Both the position numbers and the translations under genes were made by a program. 20,075 nucleotides of DNA from an uncultured Spirochaetales bacterium (GTDB lineage: Bacteria; Spirochaetota; Spirochaetia; Sphaerochaetales; Sphaerochaetaceae). Of the stretch, positions 13,047 through 20,075 are shown in pieces (positions within the stretch are counted from its first letter, which is position 1; every line of letters begins with the position of its first letter). Below the pieces are notes generated by a model, which saw only the letters and a list, made by a program, of their open reading frames with translations, searched no databases and was not told the DNA's origin. The DNA is taken from the NCBI GenBank assembly GCA_947306375.1, contig CAMZGJ010000002.1:1-20075 (forward strand). The letters run 5' to 3'.

Positions 13047-14983
13047 TTGTCTTCCGTCCTTGCGTTGCTTGTTTCCCGTTCAATATCCTCAACGGTCACG
13101 GGAATCTCCGAGACCGTGCAGCCCAGAGCCTGCCCCAGGGCCCGGCAGGCTGCGGAGATTGTAAGTCCCCTTATCAGGGCTGAAACGGAACCGACCCTGA
13201 TTTCCGGATTCACAACGGTTACAATATCCACATCAAAGTATTTGTCTGAGCAGGGGAAGAACTTCCTTACAATTGTAGCCAGCTCCTGCTTTGCCTTGTA
13301 TTCAAGTCTTGCCAGGTCATAGACCTTTCCCACGGAGAGCCTGATGCATGCCTTTCTGATAACCAGCTCAAAGAGCAGAGGATCCACCTCAAGCTCAAGG
13401 GAGACCGCGCCGCAGGAGTGGGAGGCAAAAAGGATGTTTTTGTCTGTCTTGTCAAAGGAAAGCTTCTCGCTCAAAGGCAGGGCTGCGCCGTTGCCTTTTT
13501 TCAATATAATGTTCTTGCAGGCCTTTTCCACAGTATATGGGAAGAAACTGACCGTTCTTGAAAGAGTGTAGGGGCCCAGGTCGTTTTCCATCTCCTCGTT
13601 GAGGTTTTCAAAGACAATATCCTCCATGGGCACGCCCAGGTTGTCATGGACAATTCCCTTGACAATCTCCACCATGGCCTTCTTGTATGCAAGGCTTCCT
13701 GAGATTACAACCTTGTTGTCCTCAGTCAGAGTCATGCGGGCGCTGTAGCCGAAGAGCTCTCCGTTCTTGCTGCTGAAGCCCTGAATGCCGTCTCCGGCGG
13801 CAAGTCCCACGCCCCTTGAGTATGAGAACATGGGAGTCAGATATGATTTCTGTATGTCTTTCTGAGAGTAGGCCGCATATAGTCTTGAGAAGGAAGAGGC
13901 ATCCGCGCAGTCTCTTATCACCTGTGCGTGCATGTCCTTGCAGTCTGACTGCCTTACGGACTCAATCTCCGCTCCGGAGTGCTCAATCTTCCAGTCCTGC
14001 GGGTTTGAAGTAAGCCCGGCAAGGTGCGAATAGTGGTTCTCAACCGCCGCAAGCGCCATTGAGTACCCCAGATCTCCGAAGAAGACCCCCGGAGCCCTTG
14101 AGCTTGAATACAGGTCAATGGTCACTTCCTGCGCCGGCACATGATAGATGGGAATACAGCCGGCCACCACGCTTCTTGCATACTCGGCGGTGTAGTGGGG
14201 GAAGGCCCCAAGGTCCACATCCACATGCGTTCTCTGGAAAACCGGCTGCCCGTCATTGCTCACGCCGGTGGAAATCTCAAACATAATGTCCGGCTGAATG
14301 CTCAACATGGGAACGTTGAACTCAATCAGCCTGCCCGAGCGTATTGCCGCCTGCGCGGCGATAACCGCAGCAAAAGAGGGCCAGAACAGAAGTTGGTCAT
14401 CCGGGGAATAAACGCTCCCCTCATGGATTATCACATCCTCTTTCCTCATTCCGGTAGCCCCGGCTATGCTCTTTTTGACATGAGCCGGCCACTGTGAGGC
14501 AATCTTTATATGCAGTTTTCCGTCAACTTCCCTTGCAAGCACCCTCTGTTCGGTAAGAAGCGCCTTTTCAAAGCTTTTGACATGGAACTTTGAGGAAATG
14601 ACCGTCAGCCCCGTTTCAGTCTCCGGGAACTCTCCCGCAGACCAGGTGGCTGAGTTTTCCTTCACCTTTCCGCTGTCTCCGTTACCCTCGGTGTAGACAA
14701 TGTTAATCTTTGAGCAGAAAGAGGCCAGGGTGTCGTTATCCTGTGCAAACACGGCAAGCACCGGCTGCCTTCTGTAGACAATCTTCTCATCCGACAGCAC
14801 GGGAATATCAACCTTTCCCACCCTGATTCTGTTTTCTTTCAGGTCCGCCCCGGAGAGAACCAGAATGTGTTCCGCATTGGGCATGGAGATGTCTGAGATT
14901 ACTGCGTCCACCCTCTCGGCAACAATCAGTCTGCCCACCAGGTGCTTGTTCTGTATATTGAAGATATCCGAAACATCAGGCAT
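13043..14983 (-). CDS. Divergent molybdopterin-binding large subunit homologue
   Basis: This 646-aa protein is recognisable as the large subunit of the xanthine dehydrogenase / aldehyde oxidase family. The N-terminal part reads SDISMPNAEHILVLSGADL and VLSDEKIVYRRQPVLAVFAQDN, as in the Ald_Xan_dh hammerhead domain. SSSRAPGVFFGDLGYSMALAAVENH matches the conserved R-APG helix. It is shorter than the usual 750-800 aa and starts inside the normal N-terminal region; an in-frame stop upstream of the ATG excludes a longer start. The Gly-rich GGGFG cofactor motif is replaced by HEGSVYSPDDQ. No GVGE-type catalytic Glu motif is visible near the C-terminus. Catalysis may be altered or lost, or the protein may have a different role. 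First gene of the operon; no Shine-Dalgarno, with a -10-like element 6 nt upstream. Confidence 0.72.
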   Translation of the reverse strand: MPDVSDIFNIQNKHLVGRLIVAERVDAVISDISMPNAEHILVLSGADLKENRIRVGKVDIPVLSDEKIVYRRQPVLAVFAQDNDTLASFCSKINIVYTEGNGDSGKVKENSATWSAGEFPETETGLTVISSKFHVKSFEKALLTEQRVLAREVDGKLHIKIASQWPAHVKKSIAGATGMRKEDVIIHEGSVYSPDDQLLFWPSFAAVIAAQAAIRSGRLIEFNVPMLSIQPDIMFEISTGVSNDGQPVFQRTHVDVDLGAFPHYTAEYARSVVAGCIPIYHVPAQEVTIDLYSSSRAPGVFFGDLGYSMALAAVENHYSHLAGLTSNPQDWKIEHSGAEIESVRQSDCKDMHAQVIRDCADASSFSRLYAAYSQKDIQKSYLTPMFSYSRGVGLAAGDGIQGFSSKNGELFGYSARMTLTEDNKVVISGSLAYKKAMVEIVKGIVHDNLGVPMEDIVFENLNEEMENDLGPYTLSRTVSFFPYTVEKACKNIILKKGNGAALPLSEKLSFDKTDKNILFASHSCGAVSLELEVDPLLFELVIRKACIRLSVGKVYDLARLEYKAKQELATIVRKFFPCSDKYFDVDIVTVVNPEIRVGSVSALIRGLTISAACRALGQALGCTVSEIPVTVEDIERETSNARTEDK

Positions 14984-14989
14984 AAAACC

Positions 14990-14995
14990 AATATA
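14990..14995 (-). promoter_or_regulatory. -10 element of the molybdenum-hydroxylase-like operon
   Basis: On the minus strand, TATATT ends 6 nt before the ATG at 14983, with GGTTTT between and no Shine-Dalgarno. The -35 region at standard spacing (TGTGAA) is weak. It shares the 124-nt divergent intergenic region with the promoter at 15070-15098. Confidence 0.45.
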
Positions 14996-15069
14996 TCACA
15001 CCTGGAGGGTCTTTTCACAGGCTTTTATACATACGTTCTCCGCCTGTGCGGCCATGTTTCCGAATCCGT

Positions 15070-15098
15070 TTGACTTATATACATATATTAAGTAGAAT
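15070..15098 (+). promoter_or_regulatory. Promoter of the HAD-guanylate kinase gene
   Basis: TTGACT (15070-15075), exactly 17 nt, then TAGAAT (15093-15098) form a near-consensus sigma70 promoter. The ATG begins 9 nt after the -10, so the leader would be absent or only a few nucleotides long. No Shine-Dalgarno is present. Confidence 0.65.
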
Positions 15099-15107
15099 AT
15101 TACTACC

Positions 15108-16223
15108 ATGAGAAAAAAACATACCCTGAAGATAGGCGTTGACGTTGATGACGTCCTGTATTCCTGCAACCAGCATGCAATAGACCTTCTTTCACAGGAA
15201 AGAGACCTGGGAGGTCTCAGTATCCATGACATAAACAGCTGGGGCGCGGGAAGCACCGAAAGTGTTCTGGATGAGCGTCATGAGTACTTTTCCAGCCCTG
15301 ATTTTGTTAAAAACCAGCCCGTCATCCCCGGTGCCGAGGAGTTTATAAAAAAGCTCTCCGAAAAGGGGGAGGTATTCTTTGTGACGGCGGTGGGCGGCAC
15401 CTGCATGTCAGAGCGTGCCAAGCGTCTGCTCAAGGACTTTCCGGAGGTTCCGGAGCGCAATATAATCATAGGCTCAAGGAAAGACCTTGTTGCACTGGAC
15501 ATTCTTCTGGATGACGGGGCCCACAACATCCTGGGCTCATGCGCCAGATACCCCGTGCTTTTCCGCAGGCCATGGAACAACAACCTGACGGGTCTTCTTG
15601 CAGTCAACGGCTATGATGACTTTCTGCGCCTTGTGGACCAGATACGCGGCAACGGCGCGGAGGATATTCCCTCTCTTGCAGACGGCGGAGTGGTCTGTCT
15701 TGTGGGGCCCACCGGTGCCGGAAAGAGGGAACTTGCAGAGCTTCTGACAAAGAAGCACGGATTTGTACGTCCGGTAACAACCACAACGCGTGCAATGCGT
15801 GACGGGGAGCAGGGTCTTTACAACTTCACCTCCAAAAAGGACTTTGAGAATGCTCAGGACAGAGGGGAGTTTCTGGAGTTCACGGTTTACGGCGGACACT
15901 ACTACGGCTGCAGGGCGGATGACGTTTCAACAATAATGGAGCAGGGCAGGGTTGCCGTAATGCCTATAGACATCTGCGGTGCAATTGCCGTTAAGAACGC
16001 CTTCCCCGGCAGATGCGTCATTGCCTTCACTGACCGCTCGCGCAGGGCTGTTCTCAAGCACATAATAGGCATGGACTGCACAGAGGATGAGAAGGTTCTC
16101 AGGATACTGAGTCTGGACTCTGAGTTCCGCAACCGTGAGATCTGTGACCTGATCATAAACATGGACGGCGGCGCGGAGAAAGGGGCGGCGGAACTTCTTG
16201 AAGACCTGGGCCCGGTGAAATAA
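15108..16223 (+). CDS. Fusion of a HAD 5'(3')-nucleotidase-like domain and a guanylate kinase-like domain
   Basis: This 371-aa protein has two domains. Residues 1 to about 175 resemble the 5' nucleotidase, deoxy-type C family (HAD superfamily). The nucleophile motif is GVDVDDVLY (Asp12, Asp14), motif II is FFVTAVGG, motif III Lys is in GSRKDL, and motif IV is DILLDDGAHN. Residues about 190-371 resemble guanylate kinase: P-loop GPTGAGKREL (200-209), the GMP-binding TTTTRAMRDGE, then GEFLEFTVYGGHYYG. The P-loop Lys (206) is followed by Arg-Glu, where guanylate kinases have Ser/Gly then Ser/Thr, so ATP binding may be altered. One domain would remove phosphate from nucleotides and the other would add it to GMP, or one may be regulatory. 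It lies between the divergent molybdenum-hydroxylase-like operon and ligA (9-nt gap). Whether it is the cell's only guanylate kinase cannot be told here. Confidence 0.8.
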   Translation: MRKKHTLKIGVDVDDVLYSCNQHAIDLLSQERDLGGLSIHDINSWGAGSTESVLDERHEYFSSPDFVKNQPVIPGAEEFIKKLSEKGEVFFVTAVGGTCMSERAKRLLKDFPEVPERNIIIGSRKDLVALDILLDDGAHNILGSCARYPVLFRRPWNNNLTGLLAVNGYDDFLRLVDQIRGNGAEDIPSLADGGVVCLVGPTGAGKRELAELLTKKHGFVRPVTTTTRAMRDGEQGLYNFTSKKDFENAQDRGEFLEFTVYGGHYYGCRADDVSTIMEQGRVAVMPIDICGAIAVKNAFPGRCVIAFTDRSRRAVLKHIIGMDCTEDEKVLRILSLDSEFRNREICDLIINMDGGAEKGAAELLEDLGPVK

Positions 16224-16226
16224 AAT
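16198..16226 (+). promoter_or_regulatory. Putative ligA promoter (leaderless arrangement)
   Basis: TTGAAG (16198-16203), 17 nt, TAAAAT (16221-16226), then AACTCT and ATG 16233. The -10 overlaps the stop region of the upstream gene. No Shine-Dalgarno lies before ligA, so a separate leaderless transcript is a plausible way for it to be translated. Confidence 0.55.
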
Positions 16227-16232
16227 AACTCT

Positions 16233-18347
16233 ATGACCTATTTGGAAAGGGCTTCGGAGCTCAGAAACCTGCTTGAGGAATACCAGCGCGCCTACTACAC
16301 AACCGGGCGCAGTCCGGTCTCGGATCTGGAATATGACAGACTCTTTGATGAACTCTCAGCCATAGAAAAAGAACATCCGGACGCCGTGACGGAGGACTCG
16401 CCCACCCATCGTGTGGGCAGTGACCTCAGCTCGGATTTTCCGGAGGTTGCCCACACAATTCCCGTTCTCAGCCTGGACAAGGCGTACAGCGCGCAGGAGG
16501 TTTTTACCTTCATTGACCGCATCCACAGGTCAAACGGAGCGGCCAGTTTTGTGCTGGAGGAGAAGATTGACGGTTTTTCCATTGTTCTCTACTACCGCAA
16601 AGGCATTCTGGAGCGCGCCGTCACAAGGGGCAACGGCAGCGTGGGCAACGACGTCACGCCCAACGTCAAGACCATAAAGGCAGTTCCGCTCAGGCTCTCC
16701 AAGCCTGTTGATATTTCCGTGCGCGGAGAGGTTTTTCTGCCGGTTGAGGAGTTTCAGAGAATCAACCTTACCCTTGATGAGCCCTATGCAAACCCGCGCA
16801 ACCTGGCCGCCGGAACCATCAGGCGCAACAAGAGCTCGGAGACCGCGCGCGTGCCGCTTTCCATTTTCTGCTACGAGGGTTTTTGGGCAGAGGGCGGCTT
16901 TGATGACCACATAAAGATACTCTCCGAACTCAAGACCCTGGGCTTCCCGGTGGATCCCAATCTAAGTTATTTCCGCTCAAGTGCGGAAGATGCGGCTGCC
17001 CGTCTGGCTGCCGCCGGTCTTGAGGGCAGGGCCTGCTCATATTCGGACCTTCCGGATGAGATTGAGCACCACACCCGTGAGAGAAAGAGCCTTCCCTATG
17101 AGATAGACGGCCTTGTGCTCAAGGTCAACGAAATAGGCTTCAGGGAGGAGCTTGGTTACACCGAGCACCATCCGCGCTGGGCCATAGCCTACAAGTTTGA
17201 GGCGCCTCAGGCCCAGAGTGTTGTTGAGGCCATTGACGTACAGGTGGGACGCACCGGACGCATAACCCCCATGGCCAGAATCAAGGCTGCAAAGCTTGCG
17301 GGTTCGGTTATAAGGAACGTGACACTTCACAATCAGGATTACATAGACAGTCTTGAACTTGCAGTAGGGGACACCGTTGCCGTTTCCAAGCGCGGAGATG
17401 TTATTCCCGCAGTTGAGAGCGTCGTTGAGCCCAACACGTTAGGCAACACCACATGGAAGATGCCTTCCGTGTGCCCTGAGTGCGGGGCAACTCTTGAAAA
17501 ACGCGGTGCACACCATTTCTGTCCCAACAGAAACTGCCCGGCCCGTGAGAAGGGCCGTCTGGAGTTCTTCTGCGCCAAGAAGCAGATGGACATAGAAGGT
17601 CTGGGCTCCGGAACCATTGAGGACCTTTACTCCAGGGGATACCTGCGCACAATTACCGACATTTACACCTTTGACTGGAGTTCTCTTGTCAGGGACGGCG
17701 TTCCCGGCTACGGGGAGAAGAAAACTTCCGCTATTGCAAAGGCAGTTGAAGAGAGTAGAAAAACCCCGTTCCGCAGGGTTCTTGCCGGCCTTGGAATGAA
17801 CGAGTTCAGCCATAAGGCAATTGAGATTCTGCAGAACGCCGGCTTCAGGTCAAAGCAGAGCCTTACGGACCTTGTTGCGGATTCCGCAAAGGCTCTTGAG
17901 GTTCTTACATCCCTTGACGGCATAGGGCCTCTTACCGGAGCGGAGATTGTCTGCGGTCTGACTGACCCGGACAATATTGCGCTTCTCAACAGCCTTGAGG
18001 AGCTTGGTCTTTGCATGGATGACGGCGCTGTTTCAGAGGCAGAGCCTACGGAAGCTCAGATTTTTGCCGGCCAGAGCTGGTGCGTAACCGGAACGTTTGA
18101 TCACTTCCAGCCCAGGGAAAAGGCCATGGAGGAGATTAAAAAGCGCGGCGGAACGGAGGTTTCCTCCGTCAGCCGCAGGACAAGCTGTCTTCTTGCCGGA
18201 AAGAACGCCGGAAGCAAGCTTGCAAAAGCCGCCGAGTTAGGGGTGCGTGTTGTCTCCGAGGAACAGTTTCTTGCCATGATAGGGCAGAAGGAGGAAACGG
18301 AGTCCGTTCAGGGAGAGGCGCAGGAAATACAGGGTTCTCTTTTCTGA
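16233..18347 (+). CDS. ligA: NAD-dependent DNA ligase LigA
   Basis: This enzyme seals nicks using NAD+ in replication and repair. It is 704 aa, of normal length. The Ia/adenylation domain opens with SDLEYDRLFDEL. The active-site Lys is K111 in EEKIDGFS, which is KxDG with Phe-Ser where many have Leu-Ala. VRGEVFLP and GRTGRITPMARI mark the nucleotidyltransferase and OB fold. A C4 zinc finger uses Cys 414, 417, 430 and 435 (CPECGATLEKR...CPNRNC). Tandem HhH repeats follow (GYGEKK, LDGIGPLTG), and the protein ends with a BRCT domain (about 610-690, TGTFDHFQPREKAMEEIKKRGG). It appears complete. A ModE-like gene follows after 24 nt. Confidence 0.96.
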   Translation: MTYLERASELRNLLEEYQRAYYTTGRSPVSDLEYDRLFDELSAIEKEHPDAVTEDSPTHRVGSDLSSDFPEVAHTIPVLSLDKAYSAQEVFTFIDRIHRSNGAASFVLEEKIDGFSIVLYYRKGILERAVTRGNGSVGNDVTPNVKTIKAVPLRLSKPVDISVRGEVFLPVEEFQRINLTLDEPYANPRNLAAGTIRRNKSSETARVPLSIFCYEGFWAEGGFDDHIKILSELKTLGFPVDPNLSYFRSSAEDAAARLAAAGLEGRACSYSDLPDEIEHHTRERKSLPYEIDGLVLKVNEIGFREELGYTEHHPRWAIAYKFEAPQAQSVVEAIDVQVGRTGRITPMARIKAAKLAGSVIRNVTLHNQDYIDSLELAVGDTVAVSKRGDVIPAVESVVEPNTLGNTTWKMPSVCPECGATLEKRGAHHFCPNRNCPAREKGRLEFFCAKKQMDIEGLGSGTIEDLYSRGYLRTITDIYTFDWSSLVRDGVPGYGEKKTSAIAKAVEESRKTPFRRVLAGLGMNEFSHKAIEILQNAGFRSKQSLTDLVADSAKALEVLTSLDGIGPLTGAEIVCGLTDPDNIALLNSLEELGLCMDDGAVSEAEPTEAQIFAGQSWCVTGTFDHFQPREKAMEEIKKRGGTEVSSVSRRTSCLLAGKNAGSKLAKAAELGVRVVSEEQFLAMIGQKEETESVQGEAQEIQGSLF

Positions 18348-18371
18348 GACGGGTCTGCGGGAGGTACGGAT

Positions 18372-18722
18372 ATGGATATGAATCTTAAAATAAAAATCTA
18401 CCTTGAGAACGGGGATGAGAAGTTCATGGGCATTGGCGTACTGTGGCTTCTTCAGTCCCTTGAGACGGAAAAGTCCCTGCGCAGTGCAGCCGCTAAACTG
18501 GGAATCTCCTATTCCAAGGCCTACGGCATGATCTCAAACCTTGAAAAAGCCGTTGGGAAGCCGGTTGTTGAGAGAAAACACGGCGGCCACGAGAGAAGCG
18601 GCGTTACCCTCACTTCCTGGGCAAAATCCTTCATAAAACTGTACGACGGCTTCCAGAACCGCTGTAAGGAACTGCTGAAGGAGCCTTTTGAAGAATTCAG
18701 GAAAAACCTGGCTGAAATCTGA
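18372..18722 (+). CDS. Stand-alone ModE-type winged-helix DNA-binding protein
   Basis: This 116-aa protein covers only the DNA-binding half of ModE. The winged HTH is visible as SLRSAAAKLGISYSKAYGMISNLEKAVGKPVVERKHGGHERSGVTLT, shown here in outline; the GISYSKA and GG-x4-GVTLT segments are the ModE/LysR-type hallmarks. The molybdate-binding MOP domains of full ModE (about 260 aa) are absent, so molybdate sensing cannot be assumed. GGGAGGT (18359-18365) lies 6 nt before the chosen ATG. A second in-frame ATG is two codons on. It follows ligA closely and may be co-transcribed. The molybdenum-hydroxylase-like operon about 3.4 kb upstream is a possible but unproven target. Confidence 0.8.
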   Translation: MDMNLKIKIYLENGDEKFMGIGVLWLLQSLETEKSLRSAAAKLGISYSKAYGMISNLEKAVGKPVVERKHGGHERSGVTLTSWAKSFIKLYDGFQNRCKELLKEPFEEFRKNLAEI

Positions 18723-18859
18723 CATAAGGACAAAAGCGACATTAAATAGGAACTTAAGGGTTTTTTGTTGTTTCTTATTGACTTAAACGTTTTAAAAAAA
18801 TAAAGTCTCTTTTCGAAAGCATATTCTAAGAGAATTTGTTTTAAACCTCCTTTTGTTTT

Positions 18860-18987
18860 CCCTTATGGTTATTGATCTCCTTTTACCATGAGGGTCTTTT
18901 ATTTTGTCCTGTGAGTCAATAGTTGATTTGAAATTGCTTTCTTCTTGACTTTTAGGCACATTTGGATAAACCTTCAATTGAAGGTTT
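18860..18987. other. Hairpin-rich AT-rich non-coding region next to the IS110 element (candidate bridge RNA locus)
   Basis: The stretch 18723-19020 has no convincing gene, and its AT content rises sharply after about 18740. It holds three inverted repeats. CCCTTATGGT (18860-18869) pairs with ACCATGAGGG (18885-18894) around a 15-nt loop. AGTCAA (18914-18919) pairs with TTGACT (18945-18950) around a 25-nt loop. A perfect 20-nt palindrome lies at 18968-18987 (half site AAACCTTCAA) and is followed by CGTTTTT, which could serve as a terminator. IS110-family elements encode a structured bridge RNA in a non-coding end, downstream of the transposase in the IS1111 group. That identity here is inference. 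Confidence 0.35.
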
Positions 18988-19020
18988 CGTTTTTGAGGCT
19001 TTAGTATTCACGAGCTCTTG

Positions 19021-20075
19021 TCAGTCTCTTGCTAGGTGGTCGACAAGAGCTTGAAGTTTATTCCAGGCCAATTTCCTTTCAAATTTGTCATACCCATCTT
19101 GAATCATAGGTCTGTACAAGTCGTTGTGATGTAACAGTGCTAAGCCTGTCCTCAACATCCGGTTAGCGACTGCGACAGCTACTTTTCCGTTGAATGGGCA
19201 TTCTTTCTTCTTACGATACGCAAACTTTGTAATCTCACAGGTTGCCGGGAGTTGCATTACAACCTGAGCACCCTGGACTACATTTCTGCGAATAGCAGTA
19301 CAACCTCTCTTTGTAATCCTGCCTTTGATGTCCACTGTTCCTGATTGATTCTGTTTTGGAGTCAGTCCGGCATAGTTGAGAAGTTGATCAGGCTTGGTGA
19401 ATCTTGAGCCATCTCCTATGTAGGCAATCAGTGTTGCTGCATTGACCAAACCTATTCCGGGAAGAGACAACCAGGCAAGAGCCTGCTGAGGATGATTCAG
19501 ACAAATGGTTCTGAGCCTGTCTTCCATGAAATTAAGCTGCGACTGGATTACTGAAATCTGTTCTTCAAGCATAACAGCATCTGTGAAGGCAAGTTCATTT
19601 GAAGACAACAGATTGTTGATTGTTTCAGTTCTGAACTCAGAATCTTTTTTCAACTTTGGTTTGTCTATTTCAGGGTAACCAAGACTGTTGAACAAGGCAA
19701 AGAATCTGTTGAAGAGCATTGTTTCCTGCTTTCTCAGGAAAACCCAATGCAAGATTACAGATCTTTCTGATTGTTCCTGTTCTGAAGGGACCGTTACTCT
19801 CGGCCAGGCTTCAGGCCTCATGTCTCTGGCAATGCAGGCAATCTTCATTGCATCTGCCTTGTCGTTCTTCTTCTGTGAATCCCATATGATTCTCAGGTTG
19901 GCAGGGTTAAGTACCACAACATCATTTGCCTGTGAATTCTTCAACAGGTATCTGGCAAGGTTGAATGTGGAACTTCCTGCCTCCATCAGGACAATGTCTC
20001 CGGCTTGGATTGTATTGTTAATCAACACATAACCGGATTCATCCCTTTTCATCTCTCCACTGAAGTTCTTTCTCT
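19021..20075 (-). CDS. IS110 family transposase, N-terminally cut by the window edge
   Basis: At least 350 residues are visible and the frame stays open to the right edge. ATG 20052 is therefore probably internal: IS110 proteins begin with a short GID motif carrying the first catalytic Asp, and this is not in view. Present are the DEDD-domain Glu in DIVLMEAGSS, the Asp pair region NDKADAMKIA, a coiled-coil linker, and the C-terminal Transposase_20 domain. That domain shows LPGIGLVNAATLIAYIGDGSRF, QLLNYAGLTPKQNQSG and GRITKRGCTAIRR. IS110 enzymes recombine DNA using a DEDD RuvC-like fold, a catalytic Ser in the C-terminal domain and a bridge RNA. The visible part has no frameshift or stop, so it may be functional. 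Confidence 0.88.
   Translation of the reverse strand, partial: RKNFSGEMKRDESGYVLINNTIQAGDIVLMEAGSSTFNLARYLLKNSQANDVVVLNPANLRIIWDSQKKNDKADAMKIACIARDMRPEAWPRVTVPSEQEQSERSVILHWVFLRKQETMLFNRFFALFNSLGYPEIDKPKLKKDSEFRTETINNLLSSNELAFTDAVMLEEQISVIQSQLNFMEDRLRTICLNHPQQALAWLSLPGIGLVNAATLIAYIGDGSRFTKPDQLLNYAGLTPKQNQSGTVDIKGRITKRGCTAIRRNVVQGAQVVMQLPATCEITKFAYRKKKECPFNGKVAVAVANRMLRTGLALLHHNDLYRPMIQDGYDKFERKLAWNKLQALVDHLARD

Larger units (their letters stand above)
18741..20075 (-). mobile_element. IS110-family insertion sequence, partial (5' end beyond the window)
   Basis: The element comprises the transposase gene plus AT-rich non-coding sequence 3' of it. The inner boundary near 18741 is only a composition change just after the ModE-like gene. 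No terminal repeats or target duplication can be defined, and the other end lies past the right edge. The coding style and lower GC differ from all other genes in the window, indicating recent acquisition. Confidence 0.6.

Noticed and set aside
18792..18977. 61-aa minus-strand ORF in the AT-rich region 3' of the transposase
   Set aside because: Low-complexity Lys/Arg/Ser content, no recognisable domain, no clear ribosome binding site, and it runs through three inverted repeats. It is better explained as non-coding IS sequence.
1..20075. tRNA, rRNA, CRISPR array or prophage genes
   Set aside because: No cloverleaf, rRNA-like sequence, regularly spaced direct repeats or phage structural genes were recognised on either strand.

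Overview
The window looks like a chromosomal segment from a spirochaete of the Treponema lineage. This is an inference from the mix of gene families, the signal-peptide style of the binding protein (ending VFAGGASEKK) and the gene order, and it rests on no database comparison. By eye, host genes are moderately GC-rich. The right end drops abruptly in GC at an IS110-type element, and both window edges cut a gene.

Layout: (1) 2-415, the C-terminal end of a repetitive surface protein built on a 22-residue beta-helix-like period. (2) 478-3456, a self-contained aromatic amino acid type ABC transporter operon (binding protein, permease, ATPase). It has its own promoter, a 22-codon leader ORF with six Tyr codons in eight, a mutually exclusive antiterminator/terminator pair ahead of the first gene, and a strong terminator at the end. 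(3) 3514-4884, a short imperfect tandem repeat, slyX on the minus strand, and a divergent WYL-type regulator. TGCAACAA boxes lie in both promoters between them. (4) 4926-11661, a tightly packed replication/repair/translation run: dnaE, a YggT-family membrane protein, recG and rsmD. (5) 11624-14983, a minus-strand operon for a three-subunit molybdenum-hydroxylase-like complex whose large subunit lacks several hallmark cofactor motifs. (6) 15108-18722, an unusual HAD nucleotidase / guanylate-kinase fusion, ligA, and a stand-alone ModE-type DNA-binding protein. (7) 18723-20075, an AT-rich, hairpin-rich non-coding stretch followed by an IS110-family transposase running off the right edge.

How it works together: regions 3, 4 and 6 carry housekeeping functions (replicative polymerase, fork remodelling, ligation, nucleotide metabolism, 16S rRNA methylation). 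Region 5 and the ModE-like regulator point to molybdenum-linked metabolism. Region 2 appears to be controlled by tyrosine supply through ribosome-mediated attenuation.

Two observations stand out. The first is the Tyr-codon attenuator. The second is a recurrent arrangement in which a -10-like hexamer ends exactly 6 nt before the ATG, with no Shine-Dalgarno, at slyX, dnaE, the molybdenum-hydroxylase operon and ligA (9 nt at the HAD-GMPK gene). This predicts leaderless transcripts.
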